From TMED88 sp964515335 (GTDB taxonomy: Bacteria; Myxococcota_A; UBA9160; UBA4427), in contig CAZETS010000003.1 in NCBI GenBank assembly GCA_964515335.1, positions 52,312 to 116,311 on the forward strand: 64,000 nucleotides of DNA, given 5' to 3'. This document shows, in pieces, positions 41,722 to 50,281 of the stretch; position 1 is the first letter of the stretch; each line of letters starts with the position of its first letter. A model generated the notes under the pieces. That model was not told where the DNA came from and did no database searches. It saw only the letters and a list, made by a program, of their open reading frames with translations. A program made the position numbers and the translations under genes.

Positions 41722-42156
41722 TCACGGGGGCGATCGGCGGGCGTCGAGCATCGCCTGCCGCGTCCGCTCGGAGAGCGCGTCGGCGTCGGGCTCGTCCACC
41801 CCGTGCACGTCGATCGGCGGCTGGACGGCGATTCGGATCACATGGGCGCCGCGAACCACCAGCGTGCCGGGTCGCCAGGCCTGGCCGGCGCCCTCGAGCA
41901 GGACCGGCACGATCGGGACGCCGGCCCGCTTTGCGGCCACGAAGGCCCCGGGACGGAAGTCGGCCATCTCGTCCGGCGAGAGCTCGCCCTCCGGAAAGAC
42001 GACGACCGGCGTCCCCTCGTCGAGGGCCCGCGCGGCCTCCTCGAGGGCGGCGCGGCCGCTCTCGCGGTTGCCGGGCTCGACCCGGATGTGCTGGCAGCGG
42101 CGCGGCGCGGCCGAATCGGTCGACCCGCGCGCGGTGCACGGGGAGTAGACGGCCAT
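41722..42156 (-). pseudogene. 5'-truncated 1-acylglycerol-3-phosphate acyltransferase (PlsC) remnant
   Basis: The readable part, about 105 residues, has the second half of a PlsC-type acyltransferase: GNRESGRAALEEAARALDEG, VVVFPEGELSPDEM (the FPEG motif) and GVPIVPVLLEGAG. The first half, including the catalytic H-x4-D box, is missing: upstream the strand is occupied by the opposite-strand gene at 42155. ATG 42156 is in frame but overlaps the other gene's ATG and gives a non-homologous N-terminus. Probably a leftover of a rearrangement. Confidence 0.65.
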
Positions 42157-42586
42157 GCCGAGGCGCCTCGGGATCGCGTTGGTGGCGGCCGCGGCTTCGC
42201 TGGCCGCGCTGGTCTGGTGGGTCCTCGAGTCGAGCGGCGTGGCGATCGTCGAGACGAGGGCCGCCGACGGCACCACGCGCAGCACGCGCGTCTGGTACGC
42301 GAAGGTCGACGACGCGGTCTGGCTCGAGGCGGGGCGCCCCGAGCATCCGTGGTACCGCGACGTGCAGCGGAATCCCCGGCTGGTGGTGCGCGCCGGCGAC
42401 TTCGTGGGTGACTTCGACGCCGCCACCGTGCCGGGCCCGAAGGCCCACGCGCACGTCCGCGCCCTGCTGCGCGCCAGGTACGGACTGCGCGACGAGATAC
42501 TGGGCTGGGTGATCGACACCTCGCCTTCGATCGCGGTGCGCTTGACACCGGTCGAGGGAACCGACGCCGGGCGGCTTCCCGACTGA
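42155..42586 (+). CDS. Membrane-anchored DDN-like small protein
   Basis: 143 residues. One N-terminal membrane segment (about 5-25), then RSTRVWYAKVDDAVWLEAGR and HPWYRDVQRNPRLVVRAGD, which fit the strand order and WYRxxxxNPxxxVR motif of deazaflavin reductases. YGLRDEILGW follows. Same architecture as the gene at 36154. The cofactor is unproven. ATG 42155 abuts the broken end of the acyltransferase remnant on the other strand. Confidence 0.72.
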   Translation: MPRRLGIALVAAAASLAALVWWVLESSGVAIVETRAADGTTRSTRVWYAKVDDAVWLEAGRPEHPWYRDVQRNPRLVVRAGDFVGDFDAATVPGPKAHAHVRALLRARYGLRDEILGWVIDTSPSIAVRLTPVEGTDAGRLPD

Positions 42587-42719
42587 GGCGCTCGCTCTAT
42601 TCTTCTTGCCGGGTTGCCGGGGACGCTCTCTCCGGTCGTGCCCTTTCTTCCGCCCGCAAGCCTCAACCCGCAATCACGCGTGTCGCAGCGCCCGAGCGCC
42701 GACCGCCTTGGAGGACTCC

Positions 42720-43103
42720 ATGGCCCGCTTCATGACCCGATACGAGGACGAGACCTACGCGGTGCTGCGCATCGTTACCGGCCTGCTCTTCTTCGTGCAC
42801 GGCACTTCGAAGATCTTCGGGATCCCGGTCGGACCGCCCGACGGCACACCGGCGTTCATCGTCTGGGTGGCGGGCGGCCTCGAGTTGGTCGGCGGGCTAC
42901 TGATCGCCGTCGGCTTCATGACGCGCTGGTCGGCGTTCGTGTGCTCGGGCCTGATGGCGGTCGCCTATTGGATGGCCCACGGCCTGAAGCACGTCTTTCC
43001 CTTGGTGAACGGCGGCGAGCTGGCCGTGCTGTACTGCTTCGTGTTCCTCTACATCGCGGCGAACGGCGCCGGGCGCTGGAGTGTCGACGGGGCGCGCACC
43101 TGA
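42720..43103 (+). CDS. DoxX family membrane protein
   Basis: 127 residues, four membrane segments. LRIVTGLLFFVHGTSKIFGIP near 17-37 is the DoxX opening; GGLELVGGLLIAVGFMTRWSA near 52-72 is the second conserved block. DoxX proteins are linked to redox or quinone chemistry but mostly uncharacterised. ATG 42720 follows GGAGGAC. Confidence 0.9.
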   Translation: MARFMTRYEDETYAVLRIVTGLLFFVHGTSKIFGIPVGPPDGTPAFIVWVAGGLELVGGLLIAVGFMTRWSAFVCSGLMAVAYWMAHGLKHVFPLVNGGELAVLYCFVFLYIAANGAGRWSVDGART

Positions 43104-43369
43104 GCGACGGGCCGGGCGATTCGCAGCTTCGTTTCATTCATTCAATCGATCTTTTCCCGTTGGAACGACCGTGTACGGGTCGACCAGGGCAGCGAGGAGC
43201 GGCGGCCGGCGAGCGCAACGGGCCATCGAACCCGTGCCGCTCCATATGCGGTCTCACACCTGTCCCGATGCCCAGTGTCGTGAACCCGGGCTCGAGTTCC
43301 TCCGTTCTTCTCGAATTCGTCGAGGGATCGTGCGGCGCATCGGGCACGGCCCCGTTACGATTACGCGCC

Positions 43370-43606
43370 ATGCCCCCCTTGAATGCTCTGGAATCTTCCG
43401 TAGAAGCTGCTTTGGTCTTCCTCTGCTCGTGGTGCGGCGACTCGAGCGGAGCGCCCGACTCGTTGCACGGCGAGCCGGTCAACTTCGGCATCTGCTCCTC
43501 GTGCCTCGAGGCGCAGCTGGCGCTGCTCGGCAGCTCGAGGCCAGCGCGTCGCGTCGTCAAGCGCAGCTCGAGAAATGGCTCGGCGGCGCTTCGAGCGGCG
43601 CGCTGA
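43370..43606 (+). CDS. Small zinc-ribbon-like protein
   Basis: 78 residues. FLCSWCGDSS at about 18-27 and FGICSSCLEAQL near 40-51 give two C-x-x-C pairs with the spacing seen in short regulator-associated zinc ribbons. No ribosome-binding site is obvious. It overlaps the possible start of the DUF1499 gene. Real but unassigned, moderate trust. Confidence 0.5.
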   Translation: MPPLNALESSVEAALVFLCSWCGDSSGAPDSLHGEPVNFGICSSCLEAQLALLGSSRPARRVVKRSSRNGSAALRAAR

Positions 43607-44082
43607 GCGGCGGCGCGCTCTGCACGGCGCTGCTGATCGCGTTGCTCGCCTCGGCGGGCTGCGGCGGCACATCGCCGAAGGACCTTGGTGAGGTGGCGGG
43701 CTCGCTGCGCGCTTGTCCGTCCTCCCCCAACTGCGTCAGCAGCGATGCCCGCGACGCCGGCCACCGCGTCGATCCGATCCGGATCGTCGGGCCGCCCGAG
43801 GAGGCCTTCGAGGCCGCTCGGCGCGTGGTGGCGGGCTGGCCGCGCAGCGAGATCGTCCGCGACGAGCCGGACTTCCTCCATGTCGAGTGCACCAGCGCGG
43901 TGATGCGCTTCGTCGACGATCTCGAGCTGCTGCTGCGGCCCGACCGCGCGGAGATCGCGGTGCGCTCGGCCTCGCGCGTGGGCTACTCGGACCTGGGCGT
44001 CAATCGCCGCCGCGTCGAGCGGCTGCGCGAGGAGCTGGTGGCCGCCGGCGTCGCCCGGCCGGACGGTGGGGACGACACGTAA
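43501..44082 (+). CDS. DUF1499 lipoprotein
   Basis: Up to 193 residues. A hydrophobic stretch ends at lipobox LASAGC, then the DUF1499 domain: RACPSSPNCVSSDA, HRVDPIRI, EEAFEAARRVVAGW and FLHVECTSAVMRFVDDLELLLRP, SRVGYSDLGVNRRRVE. The domain is complete. The start is unclear: GTG 43501 gives a long signal region overlapping the zinc-ribbon gene by 106 bases, and no ATG is in frame. Confidence 0.8.
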   Translation: MPRGAAGAARQLEASASRRQAQLEKWLGGASSGALSGGALCTALLIALLASAGCGGTSPKDLGEVAGSLRACPSSPNCVSSDARDAGHRVDPIRIVGPPEEAFEAARRVVAGWPRSEIVRDEPDFLHVECTSAVMRFVDDLELLLRPDRAEIAVRSASRVGYSDLGVNRRRVERLREELVAAGVARPDGGDDT

Positions 44083-44136
44083 CACGCCGTTGCCGACGTG
44101 ATAGATTTCGCGTGGGACAATGGAGGTGTGCAGCCC

Positions 44137-44484
44137 GTGTCGACCGTGAGCTGGAAGGCGTTCTTCCTCGACGAGCAGCTGAAGGCGCTGCAGGATTCGA
44201 AGGCCCCCTACCGCGAGTTCCTGCGCGTGCCGTCCCTGAGCTGCGGGCTCTACACCCTGCCCGCCGGCGCCGAGGACCTGCAGGCCCCCCACGACGAGGA
44301 CGAGGTCTACTACGTGATCAGCGGCCGCGCGCGGCTGCAGGTCGAGGGCGAGACCGTCGAGGTGGGGCCCGGCTCGATCCTCTACGTGGGCGCCACCCAG
44401 GACCACGGCTTCTTCGAGATCGAAGAGGACATCACGCTGCTCGTCTTCTTTGCTTCCGGTGGGTCGTCGGGGCCCGGCGACTGA
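44137..44484 (+). CDS. Cupin-domain protein
   Basis: 115 residues. Cupin motif 1 is partly seen in PHDEDEVYYVISGRARLQVEG near 50-70 and motif 2 in GATQDHGFFEIEED near 84-97. The metal site HxD(E)xE...H is intact. GTG 44137 chosen because GGAGG lies ten bases upstream; GTG 44098 is the longer alternative without a ribosome-binding site. Substrate unknown. Confidence 0.82.
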   Translation: MSTVSWKAFFLDEQLKALQDSKAPYREFLRVPSLSCGLYTLPAGAEDLQAPHDEDEVYYVISGRARLQVEGETVEVGPGSILYVGATQDHGFFEIEEDITLLVFFASGGSSGPGD

Positions 44485-44552
44485 GCGACCGCGAAGCCGT
44501 ACGACGAGCGGGTGGGCGGTGGCCCGTGATGTCCGCGGACGAGGAGGTTTCG

Positions 44553-44951
44553 ATGACCGAACGCCGCTCGCTCTACCACGAGTACCCCGACTACCGGGTC
44601 GATCTGGAGCCTTGCGACGCGCGAATCCGCGTGCGCGTCGGCGGTGAGCTCGTCGCCGATACCACGCGTGCGCTGATCGTGCGCGAGTCGAAGCACGCCC
44701 CGGTCACCTACGTGCCCCTCGACGACGTGCGCGGCGAGCTCGTCGAGCCGACCGACCACACCACGTTCTGCCCCTTCAAGGGCGACGCCCGCTACTGGAC
44801 GGTGCAGATCGGCGAACGCACCTTCGAGAACCTGATCTGGGGCTACCCCGAGCCGTTCGACGAGGTGGCGGGCATCGCGGGCTTCGTGGCCTTCTATCCC
44901 GATCGCGCCGAGATCGAGGTCGGCGGCGGCCCGGATCGCGGAGCCGTTTGA
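44553..44951 (+). CDS. DUF427 protein
   Basis: 132 residues. DUF427 pattern: RIRVRVGGELVADTTRALIVRES near 24-46, YVPLDDV, then TFCPFKGDARYWTVQIG near 70-86 (the CPFKG motif) and an FENLIWGYPEP segment. Function unknown; frequent in actinobacteria and in F420-using lineages. ATG 44553 has GAGGAGG upstream. Confidence 0.9.
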   Translation: MTERRSLYHEYPDYRVDLEPCDARIRVRVGGELVADTTRALIVRESKHAPVTYVPLDDVRGELVEPTDHTTFCPFKGDARYWTVQIGERTFENLIWGYPEPFDEVAGIAGFVAFYPDRAEIEVGGGPDRGAV

Positions 44952-45041
44952 GCGGATGGAACACGGCCACTCCGACGTCGACCCCCGCGAGCGGACCGTG
45001 GGTGCGATCGAACGCCTGCGAACTTCCGGGACGGGACGGTA

Positions 45042-45539
45042 GTGGGAGCCGGCGCCGACAAGGGGCTCACCCACATCGCCTTCACGGTGAGCGACCTCGA
45101 CGCGAGCGTCGCCTTCTATGCCAGCTATGCGGGGATGTCGGTCGTCCACCAGCGCACCGACGAGGACGGCAGCGGCCGGGTGGCCTGGATCTCCGATCAC
45201 ACGCGACCGTTCGTGATCGTGCTCATCGAGGCCCCGCCGTCCGCGCCGGGTGGCGGAGCGGTTCCGCGTGCCCTGCCGGACCTGATGCCGCACTTCGCAC
45301 ACATCGGGGTGGCCTGCGAGTCGCGCGAGGCGGTCGACGAGGCCTGTGCGCGCGCCGAGAAGGAGGGCGTCCTCGAGCTGCCGCCGCGCGATCTGGGTGG
45401 GCCGGCCGGCTACCTGGGGCTGATCCGCGACCCCGACGGCAACAACCTCGAGGTGTCGTTCGGGCAGGAGGTGGGCCTCGCCGTCGCTCTCGGCGAAGCC
45501 GGCGAAGGCCGCGAAGACAGCAAAGAGCGGGGCCGCTGA
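45042..45539 (+). CDS. VOC-family (glyoxalase-like) protein
   Basis: 165 residues, two beta-alpha-beta-beta-beta units. Metal ligands of the type H (THIAFTVSDLDAS near 10-22), H (HFAHIGVACES near 86-96) and E (LIRDPDGNNLEVSF near 127-140). Unknown substrate. GTG 45042. The stop and the methyltransferase start overlap (TGATG). The last 15 residues are a charged tail. Confidence 0.87.
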   Translation: MGAGADKGLTHIAFTVSDLDASVAFYASYAGMSVVHQRTDEDGSGRVAWISDHTRPFVIVLIEAPPSAPGGGAVPRALPDLMPHFAHIGVACESREAVDEACARAEKEGVLELPPRDLGGPAGYLGLIRDPDGNNLEVSFGQEVGLAVALGEAGEGREDSKERGR

Positions 45540-46234
45540 TGGAGCGCCGACCCGAGCCGGAGCTGATGGACGAGGCCGAGCAGGCGCGCGCCTACGCGGC
45601 GGCGGACTTCGACGAGCCCCATAACCACTTCGTCGAACTGCTTTCGGATCGTCTCGGCCCGGGCGCTGGGCGCGGCCGCGCACTCGATCTCGGCTGCGGT
45701 CCCGGTGACATCAGCTTCCGGCTGGCGGCAGCCCGCCCCGGCTGGGCGATCGAGGGCGTCGACGGCTCGCGGGCGATGCTGGAGCTCGCGGAGGTCGACC
45801 CGCGCCGGGCCGCGTGCCGCGACCGGGTCACGTTCACCCTGGCGCGGCTGCCCGACGAGGAGCCGGCGGGCTCGGCCTTCGAGCTGGTCTTGTCGAACAG
45901 CCTGCTCCACCACCTGGACGACCCGCTGGTGCTCTGGCGCGCAGCGGCGGGCCTCGTCGCAGCCGGCGGGCAGATCTTCGTGATGGACCTCGCACGACCC
46001 GGGAGCCCGGCTGCGGGGCGCGACCTGGTGGCCCGCTACGCGGCGGGCGAGCCCGAGGTGCTGCGCCGGGACTTCCACGCCTCGCTGCTGGCGGCGTATC
46101 GTGTGGACGAGATCTCGGCGCAACTCGCCGGGGTGGGGCTCGGACATCTCACGGTCGAGATGGTGTCGGACAGACACTGGATCGCACACGGCTCCGTGGC
46201 TGGCCGACGGGGCGGGGAGGGATCGAACGCGTGA
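45539..46234 (+). CDS. SAM-dependent class I methyltransferase
   Basis: 231 residues. SAM-binding motif I ALDLGCGPGDIS near 48-59, motif II region VDGSRAML, and LVLSNSLLHHLDD near 119-131 as motif post-II. The target is unknown. ATG 45539 shares bases with the VOC stop, and its own stop overlaps the next GTG (GTGA), so the three genes 45042-46749 are a coupled unit. Confidence 0.88.
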   Translation: MERRPEPELMDEAEQARAYAAADFDEPHNHFVELLSDRLGPGAGRGRALDLGCGPGDISFRLAAARPGWAIEGVDGSRAMLELAEVDPRRAACRDRVTFTLARLPDEEPAGSAFELVLSNSLLHHLDDPLVLWRAAAGLVAAGGQIFVMDLARPGSPAAGRDLVARYAAGEPEVLRRDFHASLLAAYRVDEISAQLAGVGLGHLTVEMVSDRHWIAHGSVAGRRGGEGSNA

Positions 46235-46749
46235 CGCGCATGACTGCCGTACTGGCGGGGTGCTTGGTGGTGTGGGTGGCGGCGCCGGCCTTCGCCGACG
46301 AGCCGCCGCCGCCGCTCGTCGTCGGGGACTCGCTGCCGCCGCTCACCCTCGAAGACCAGCACGGCGAGGAGCGCAGCGTCGACGCCTCGACCCGGGCGAT
46401 CCTCTTCAGCCGCGACATGGACGGCGGCGACATCCTGAAGGCCGGCCTGGCCGATCTGCCCGAGGGCACACTCGAAGAGGCGCAGGCCGTCTACGTGTCG
46501 GACATCAGCGGTATGCCGCGCCTGATCGCGCGCATGTTCGCCCTGCCACGCATGCGCCGCCGCCCCTATCCGATGCTGCTCGATCGCACCGGGGAGACCA
46601 CGGCGCTCTTGCCCGACGTTCCCGGCCGGGCGACGCTGATCCACCTGGAAGAGCTGCGGATCGACTCGCTCGAGCACCTCGAGACGGCCGAAGACGTACG
46701 CGCGCGGGTGCTCGCGCTCACGCAGTCTGAGCCCGAGCCTCGGCCCTGA
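46231..46749 (+). CDS. Secreted thioredoxin-fold-like protein without CXXC
   Basis: 172 residues. Signal peptide ending near AFADEP. VGDSLPPLTLEDQHGEERSVD at about 31-51 matches the entry of AhpC/TSA-like or Sco-like folds, and ILFSRDMDGGD stands where the active Cys pair would be. No Cys remains in the mature part, so redox activity is unlikely; perhaps a structural relative. GTG 46231 overlaps the methyltransferase stop. Confidence 0.65.
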   Translation: MTRMTAVLAGCLVVWVAAPAFADEPPPPLVVGDSLPPLTLEDQHGEERSVDASTRAILFSRDMDGGDILKAGLADLPEGTLEEAQAVYVSDISGMPRLIARMFALPRMRRRPYPMLLDRTGETTALLPDVPGRATLIHLEELRIDSLEHLETAEDVRARVLALTQSEPEPRP

Positions 46750-46811
46750 CGGAGCGCGGCCGATCATTCGGTCGCGCAACCCGCGCAGGACTCCGCGCAC
46801 CGGCCCAGGGG

Positions 46812-46865
46812 AAAGAGCGGAGAGAGCGGAGAGAGCCGAAAGAGCGGAAAAAGAGGGGGAAGCGG
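46812..46865 (+). repeat. Six 9-nt purine-rich repeats ending at a start codon
   Basis: Six consecutive units close to AAAGAGCGG (AAAGAGCGG, AGAGAGCGG, AGAGAGCCG, AAAGAGCGG, AAAAAGAGG, GGGAAGCGG) end directly at the ATG 46866. Nearly pure purine on the plus strand; contains several Shine-Dalgarno-like cores. Confidence 0.8.
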
Positions 46866-48119
46866 ATGGATCGAAGAGAGTTCCTCGGTTGGCTGGCGGC
46901 GAGCGGCGCCGCTTCGGCCCTGCCCGGGGCGGTTGCCCGGGCGGCCGGTCAGGACGCGTCGGCGCCGTCGCCCACGCCGGCGGAAGGGACGGCCGCCGCC
47001 GCCCCGACCGAGTCGGCCGCCGCCTGGTCGGAGCTGATGCAGGAGCTCGCCGAGATGCAGTCGCGCTATCTCGGACCCGAGTGGAACGTCACGCGTCCGG
47101 GCGACGTGGCCGACGGCCACCGCTTCCTGCTCCACGTGCTCGACCAGGGCATTGCTCTCTGGCTCGAGGCCGATCCCGACCGGCCGGTCTTCACGCGCAT
47201 CGTGTCGCCGACCCGCAAAGCGCTCGGCGACAACCCGGACGCCGTCTACTACTCGGCGCCGCTACGCGGCGACCGCTCGTATCGCATCCGCGGAAACCTG
47301 GCCGGCGCCACGTATACGTCGTTCACCCTCGAAGGTGGCAACCGCGACGGCCACTACCCGGACCGGGTCGTGGCCACCCTCAACGACGCCGAGCTCGGCG
47401 CGGACGCGAACGGCGACTACGAGCTGATCGTCTCGCCCGACGCGGTCGCCGCTCCGTCCCTGCGTCTGGCACCGGACGTCGGCACCGTCACGACGCGCCA
47501 CTACTTCGAGCGCGAGACCCCGGTGGCCGCCGATCCGGGCGTGACGATTCCGCTGCGCGTCGAGCCGCTCGATCCGCCCGGTCCGCCGCCCACCCACGAC
47601 GACACCAGCATTGCGGCGGGCATACGGCGGGTGCGCAACTACGTCCACGGCCTCACGCTGCGCGAGAAGCCGCGCACCCCGGACCAGCAGCCGAGCTGGG
47701 TCTCCATGCGGCCCAACGTCTTCCTGCGTCCCGCAAAGTGGGACAAGGCCGACGGCGGCTTCGGGGCGGTCGACAACGCGTACGCGATGGCGCCCTACGT
47801 GGTGATGCCCGGCCAGGCGCTGGTGATCCGCGGCCGCATGCCGGCCTGCCGCTTCGCGAACGTCGTGCTCTGGAACCGCTTCTTGCAGAGCTACGACTAC
47901 GTGAACCGGCGCATTTCGCTCAATCGCCGCTCGTTGGTCGCCGAGGCAGACGGCGGCTTCCGGATCGTGATCGCCCACGAGGACCCGGGCGTGCCGAACT
48001 GGCTCGACGCCGAGGGGCGCGTGAGCGGCCTCGTCTACTGGCGCTTCATGCTGCCGGAGGGCGAGGTCGATCCGCTGGTGGCGAGCGTGGTGCCGATCGC
48101 AGAGGTGGCGCGGGCGTGA
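46866..48119 (+). CDS. DUF1214 domain protein, Tat-type export signal
   Basis: 417 residues. N-terminus MDRREFLGWLAASGAASALPG is a twin-arginine-like signal. The conserved part spans about 60-415: YRIRGNLAGATYTSFTLEGG near 139-158, then a C-terminal DUF1214 core with WNRFLQSYDYVNRRISLNR near 337-355. GLVYWRFMLPEG ends it. DUF1214 proteins are frequent near lipid and aromatic catabolism genes; function unknown. Preceded by the repeat tract. Confidence 0.85.
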   Translation: MDRREFLGWLAASGAASALPGAVARAAGQDASAPSPTPAEGTAAAAPTESAAAWSELMQELAEMQSRYLGPEWNVTRPGDVADGHRFLLHVLDQGIALWLEADPDRPVFTRIVSPTRKALGDNPDAVYYSAPLRGDRSYRIRGNLAGATYTSFTLEGGNRDGHYPDRVVATLNDAELGADANGDYELIVSPDAVAAPSLRLAPDVGTVTTRHYFERETPVAADPGVTIPLRVEPLDPPGPPPTHDDTSIAAGIRRVRNYVHGLTLREKPRTPDQQPSWVSMRPNVFLRPAKWDKADGGFGAVDNAYAMAPYVVMPGQALVIRGRMPACRFANVVLWNRFLQSYDYVNRRISLNRRSLVAEADGGFRIVIAHEDPGVPNWLDAEGRVSGLVYWRFMLPEGEVDPLVASVVPIAEVARA

Positions 48120-48136
48120 ACCGCGGCCGGCGCCGC

Positions 48137-49063
48137 TCAGCTGGCCAGCTCGGCCAGACAGTCGCGCTGGTCGCGCTCCGGATGGAATCCCGCCGCGGCG
48201 AGCTTGGCGGTGTCGACGGCGTGGCCGAAGCGGAGCACGTCGAGCATCCCGGTCGGCACGTGGGGTAGGCCGAGTCGACTGGCCAGCGGGGCGAGCGGGC
48301 CGGCCTCGAAGGGCAGCACCGGCCAGGTGCGTCGCGCACGCAGCCGCGCCGCCTCGCTGAGCCGCACCACCCCTGACGAGGCCACGTTGTAGTGGCCGGC
48401 AAGCTCGAGCTGCGCCGCGAAGCTGAGTGCGCGGACGGCGTCCTCGATGGCCAGCAGCTGCAGGGCCGGGTCGAAGCCGATCACCACGGGCAGCGCGGGT
48501 TCGGAGAGCAACGCCGAGAGCGGCCCGCGCACACCCGGCCCGCAGAGCTGCTGCAGGCGCAGGATGGCGACGTTCAGGTGCGGGGTGCGTTCGGCCACGT
48601 CGCGCGCGTAGGCCTCGGCCTCGAGCAGCGACTCGGCCTCGGCGGCCGCCTCGACGCCCACCTCCGCGTCCTCGGGCTGCAGCAGCGGCATGTGGCTCGT
48701 CACCGGATAGACGGCGCTCGAGGAAACGATCACCCACGAGCGCACCGGCACGCTCTCGTGGCCGACCGCGGCGCCGAGCCGCATCGTCTCGACCACCCGG
48801 GCCTCGGCGGGCGTGTCGTGGGAGCCGTCGCGATCGGGCGCGAGCGCGCAGTGAATGACAGTGTCGATCGCGTCGTCGCAGAGCGTCTCCACCCATTCGC
48901 CGTGGTCGCCGCCGAGCGAGAGCATCTCCGCTCCGTTCACCCAGCCGCTTGCGGGGGGCGGCTCGACGCCGAGCACGCGGTCGACGTCGGTGTGGTCGAG
49001 CAGGTGCTCGACGAGGCGGCGCCCGAGCGTCGTCGACGCGCCGGTGACGAGCACGTTCTTCAT
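48137..49063 (-). CDS. NAD-dependent epimerase/dehydratase-like protein
   Basis: 308 residues of extended-SDR type. Rossmann motif VLVTGASTTLGRRLVEHL at about 4-21, DTVIHCA near 68-74, and VIVSSSAVYPV near 112-122. The catalytic Tyr-x3-Lys is not present after that strand (the helix reads ESLLEAEAYARDVAER), so it may be a non-enzymatic, NmrA-like or binding variant. First residues MKNVLVTGAS typical. Just upstream of an acyltransferase stop (4 bp gap). Confidence 0.82.
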   Translation of the reverse strand: MKNVLVTGASTTLGRRLVEHLLDHTDVDRVLGVEPPPASGWVNGAEMLSLGGDHGEWVETLCDDAIDTVIHCALAPDRDGSHDTPAEARVVETMRLGAAVGHESVPVRSWVIVSSSAVYPVTSHMPLLQPEDAEVGVEAAAEAESLLEAEAYARDVAERTPHLNVAILRLQQLCGPGVRGPLSALLSEPALPVVIGFDPALQLLAIEDAVRALSFAAQLELAGHYNVASSGVVRLSEAARLRARRTWPVLPFEAGPLAPLASRLGLPHVPTGMLDVLRFGHAVDTAKLAAAGFHPERDQRDCLAELAS

Positions 49064-49067
49064 CCGC

Positions 49068-49844
49068 TCAGCCGCTCCACACCGACTTGCGCTCGCGAAG
49101 CATCCGCGAGATCGCTTCCTGGAGCCGGCCGCGAATCACTTCGCCGTGGTCCATCACGACGCTGCGCGGATAGTGTTCTTCACCGGCGGGCTCGTCGAAG
49201 TGCACCGGCGGCAGCACGCGCGCGCGGATCTTGGCCGGGAAATGCGCCACCCAGCCCAGCAGCGGGCCAAACAGCAGCATGTTGACCGTGAGCGGAACGT
49301 CCTGACCGGCGACGCGGAAGGTCGCCAGCGCCGGCGTGCTGTCCTCGATGCCCATCAGGGCGATCGGCACGATGGGCACGCCGGCCCGCATGGCGGTCTC
49401 GACGAAGCCCGCGCGACCGAAGCGCTGCAGCCGATAGCGTTCGCTCGGCGGCTTGAGGGGACCCTTCGCGCCCTCGGGCAGCACCAGCGCCAGGCTCTTC
49501 TCTTCGGCCAGCAGGCGCTGGGCGTTGTCGGGATGGGCGACGACGCCGCCCATCCGCGAGATCATCCGGCCGACGAACGGGTAACGGAAGAAGCCGTGAT
49601 GGGCGAGCGGGAAGACGGGTCGCCCGGTGTGCTCGCGGATGCCGTGATGGATGATGCCGGCGTCGACCGGCAGCATGCCGGCGTGGTTCGAGACCAGGAG
49701 CGCCCCGCCCTGCCGCGGCACGTGCTCGAGACCCTCCCACTCGACTCGGAACCAGCGGTCGACGAGCGCCGCGAAGAAGGCCGGCGTGGGCGCGTCGACT
49801 TCGCGGCCCCAGCGGTCCCGGGTCGGCCCGGGGTGGTCGCTCAT
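49068..49844 (-). CDS. Lysophospholipid acyltransferase-family protein
   Basis: 258 residues. Acyltransferase box LLVSNHAGMLPVDAG near 49-63 (the H-x6-D form of the DGAT-like group), VLPEGAKGPLKPP near 120-132 as the second block, and GVPIVPIALMGIED near 157-170. Probably acylates a glycerolipid or similar. ATG 49844 overlaps the PPOX stop by four bases. Confidence 0.85.
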   Translation of the reverse strand: MSDHPGPTRDRWGREVDAPTPAFFAALVDRWFRVEWEGLEHVPRQGGALLVSNHAGMLPVDAGIIHHGIREHTGRPVFPLAHHGFFRYPFVGRMISRMGGVVAHPDNAQRLLAEEKSLALVLPEGAKGPLKPPSERYRLQRFGRAGFVETAMRAGVPIVPIALMGIEDSTPALATFRVAGQDVPLTVNMLLFGPLLGWVAHFPAKIRARVLPPVHFDEPAGEEHYPRSVVMDHGEVIRGRLQEAISRMLRERKSVWSG

Positions 49845-50281
49845 CGGTTGCCTCGCCCGGGCGGAATGGTGATGCCGCTGACACGGTCGAGCGACAGCGT
49901 CACGAAGCGGTCCCGGGTGCCGTCCGCCCAGGGGCGAAGCGGCAGGGCGAGCAGCTCGGCATGGGTGGCGAGCGCCCGGAGCTTGCCGGTCACGACGACG
50001 CTCCAGCCGGTGTGCTCGAGCCGGTCGACGCCGTCGACCTCGAAGCCGGCGGCCTCGGCGTCCTCGGCGGCCCGCATCACGCTGCCCTCGCCGGTGCGCA
50101 CGATCAGTCTTCCGTCGTGGAGCACGAAGTTGACCGGGCGGATCTCGGGCGCGCCCTCGGTCCGCATCGCGAGCCGGCCGACGCCGCCCTCCCGGAGTCG
50201 CCGGAGGCACTCCTCGCTGGTCAGCTCCCGGACCGGCGGGGCCTCCGGCGGGCCGCCGCGGCGCGTATCATTGCTCGCCAT
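49841..50281 (-). CDS. Pyridoxamine 5'-phosphate oxidase-like flavoprotein
   Basis: 146 residues, split beta-barrel of the PPOX/F420 superfamily (PF12900-type). Seen: RELTSEECLRRLREGGVGRLAMR near 18-40, EIRPVNFVLHDGRLIVRTGEG near 46-66 and GWSVVVTGKLR near 92-102. Binds FMN, heme or F420. ATG 50281; first gene of a three-gene minus-strand run (PPOX, acyltransferase, epimerase) with a four-base overlap and a four-base gap. Confidence 0.85.
   Translation of the reverse strand: MASNDTRRGGPPEAPPVRELTSEECLRRLREGGVGRLAMRTEGAPEIRPVNFVLHDGRLIVRTGEGSVMRAAEDAEAAGFEVDGVDRLEHTGWSVVVTGKLRALATHAELLALPLRPWADGTRDRFVTLSLDRVSGITIPPGRGNR

Noticed and set aside
41591..42673. 360-codon minus frame as a full-length gene
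   Set aside because: Its upper half is antisense to the gene at 42155; only the PlsC-like lower half, in another frame, has homology.
43573..43690. Small frame starting ATGGCTCGGCGG inside the DUF1499 leader
   Set aside because: Arg-rich shadow of the DUF1499 signal region.
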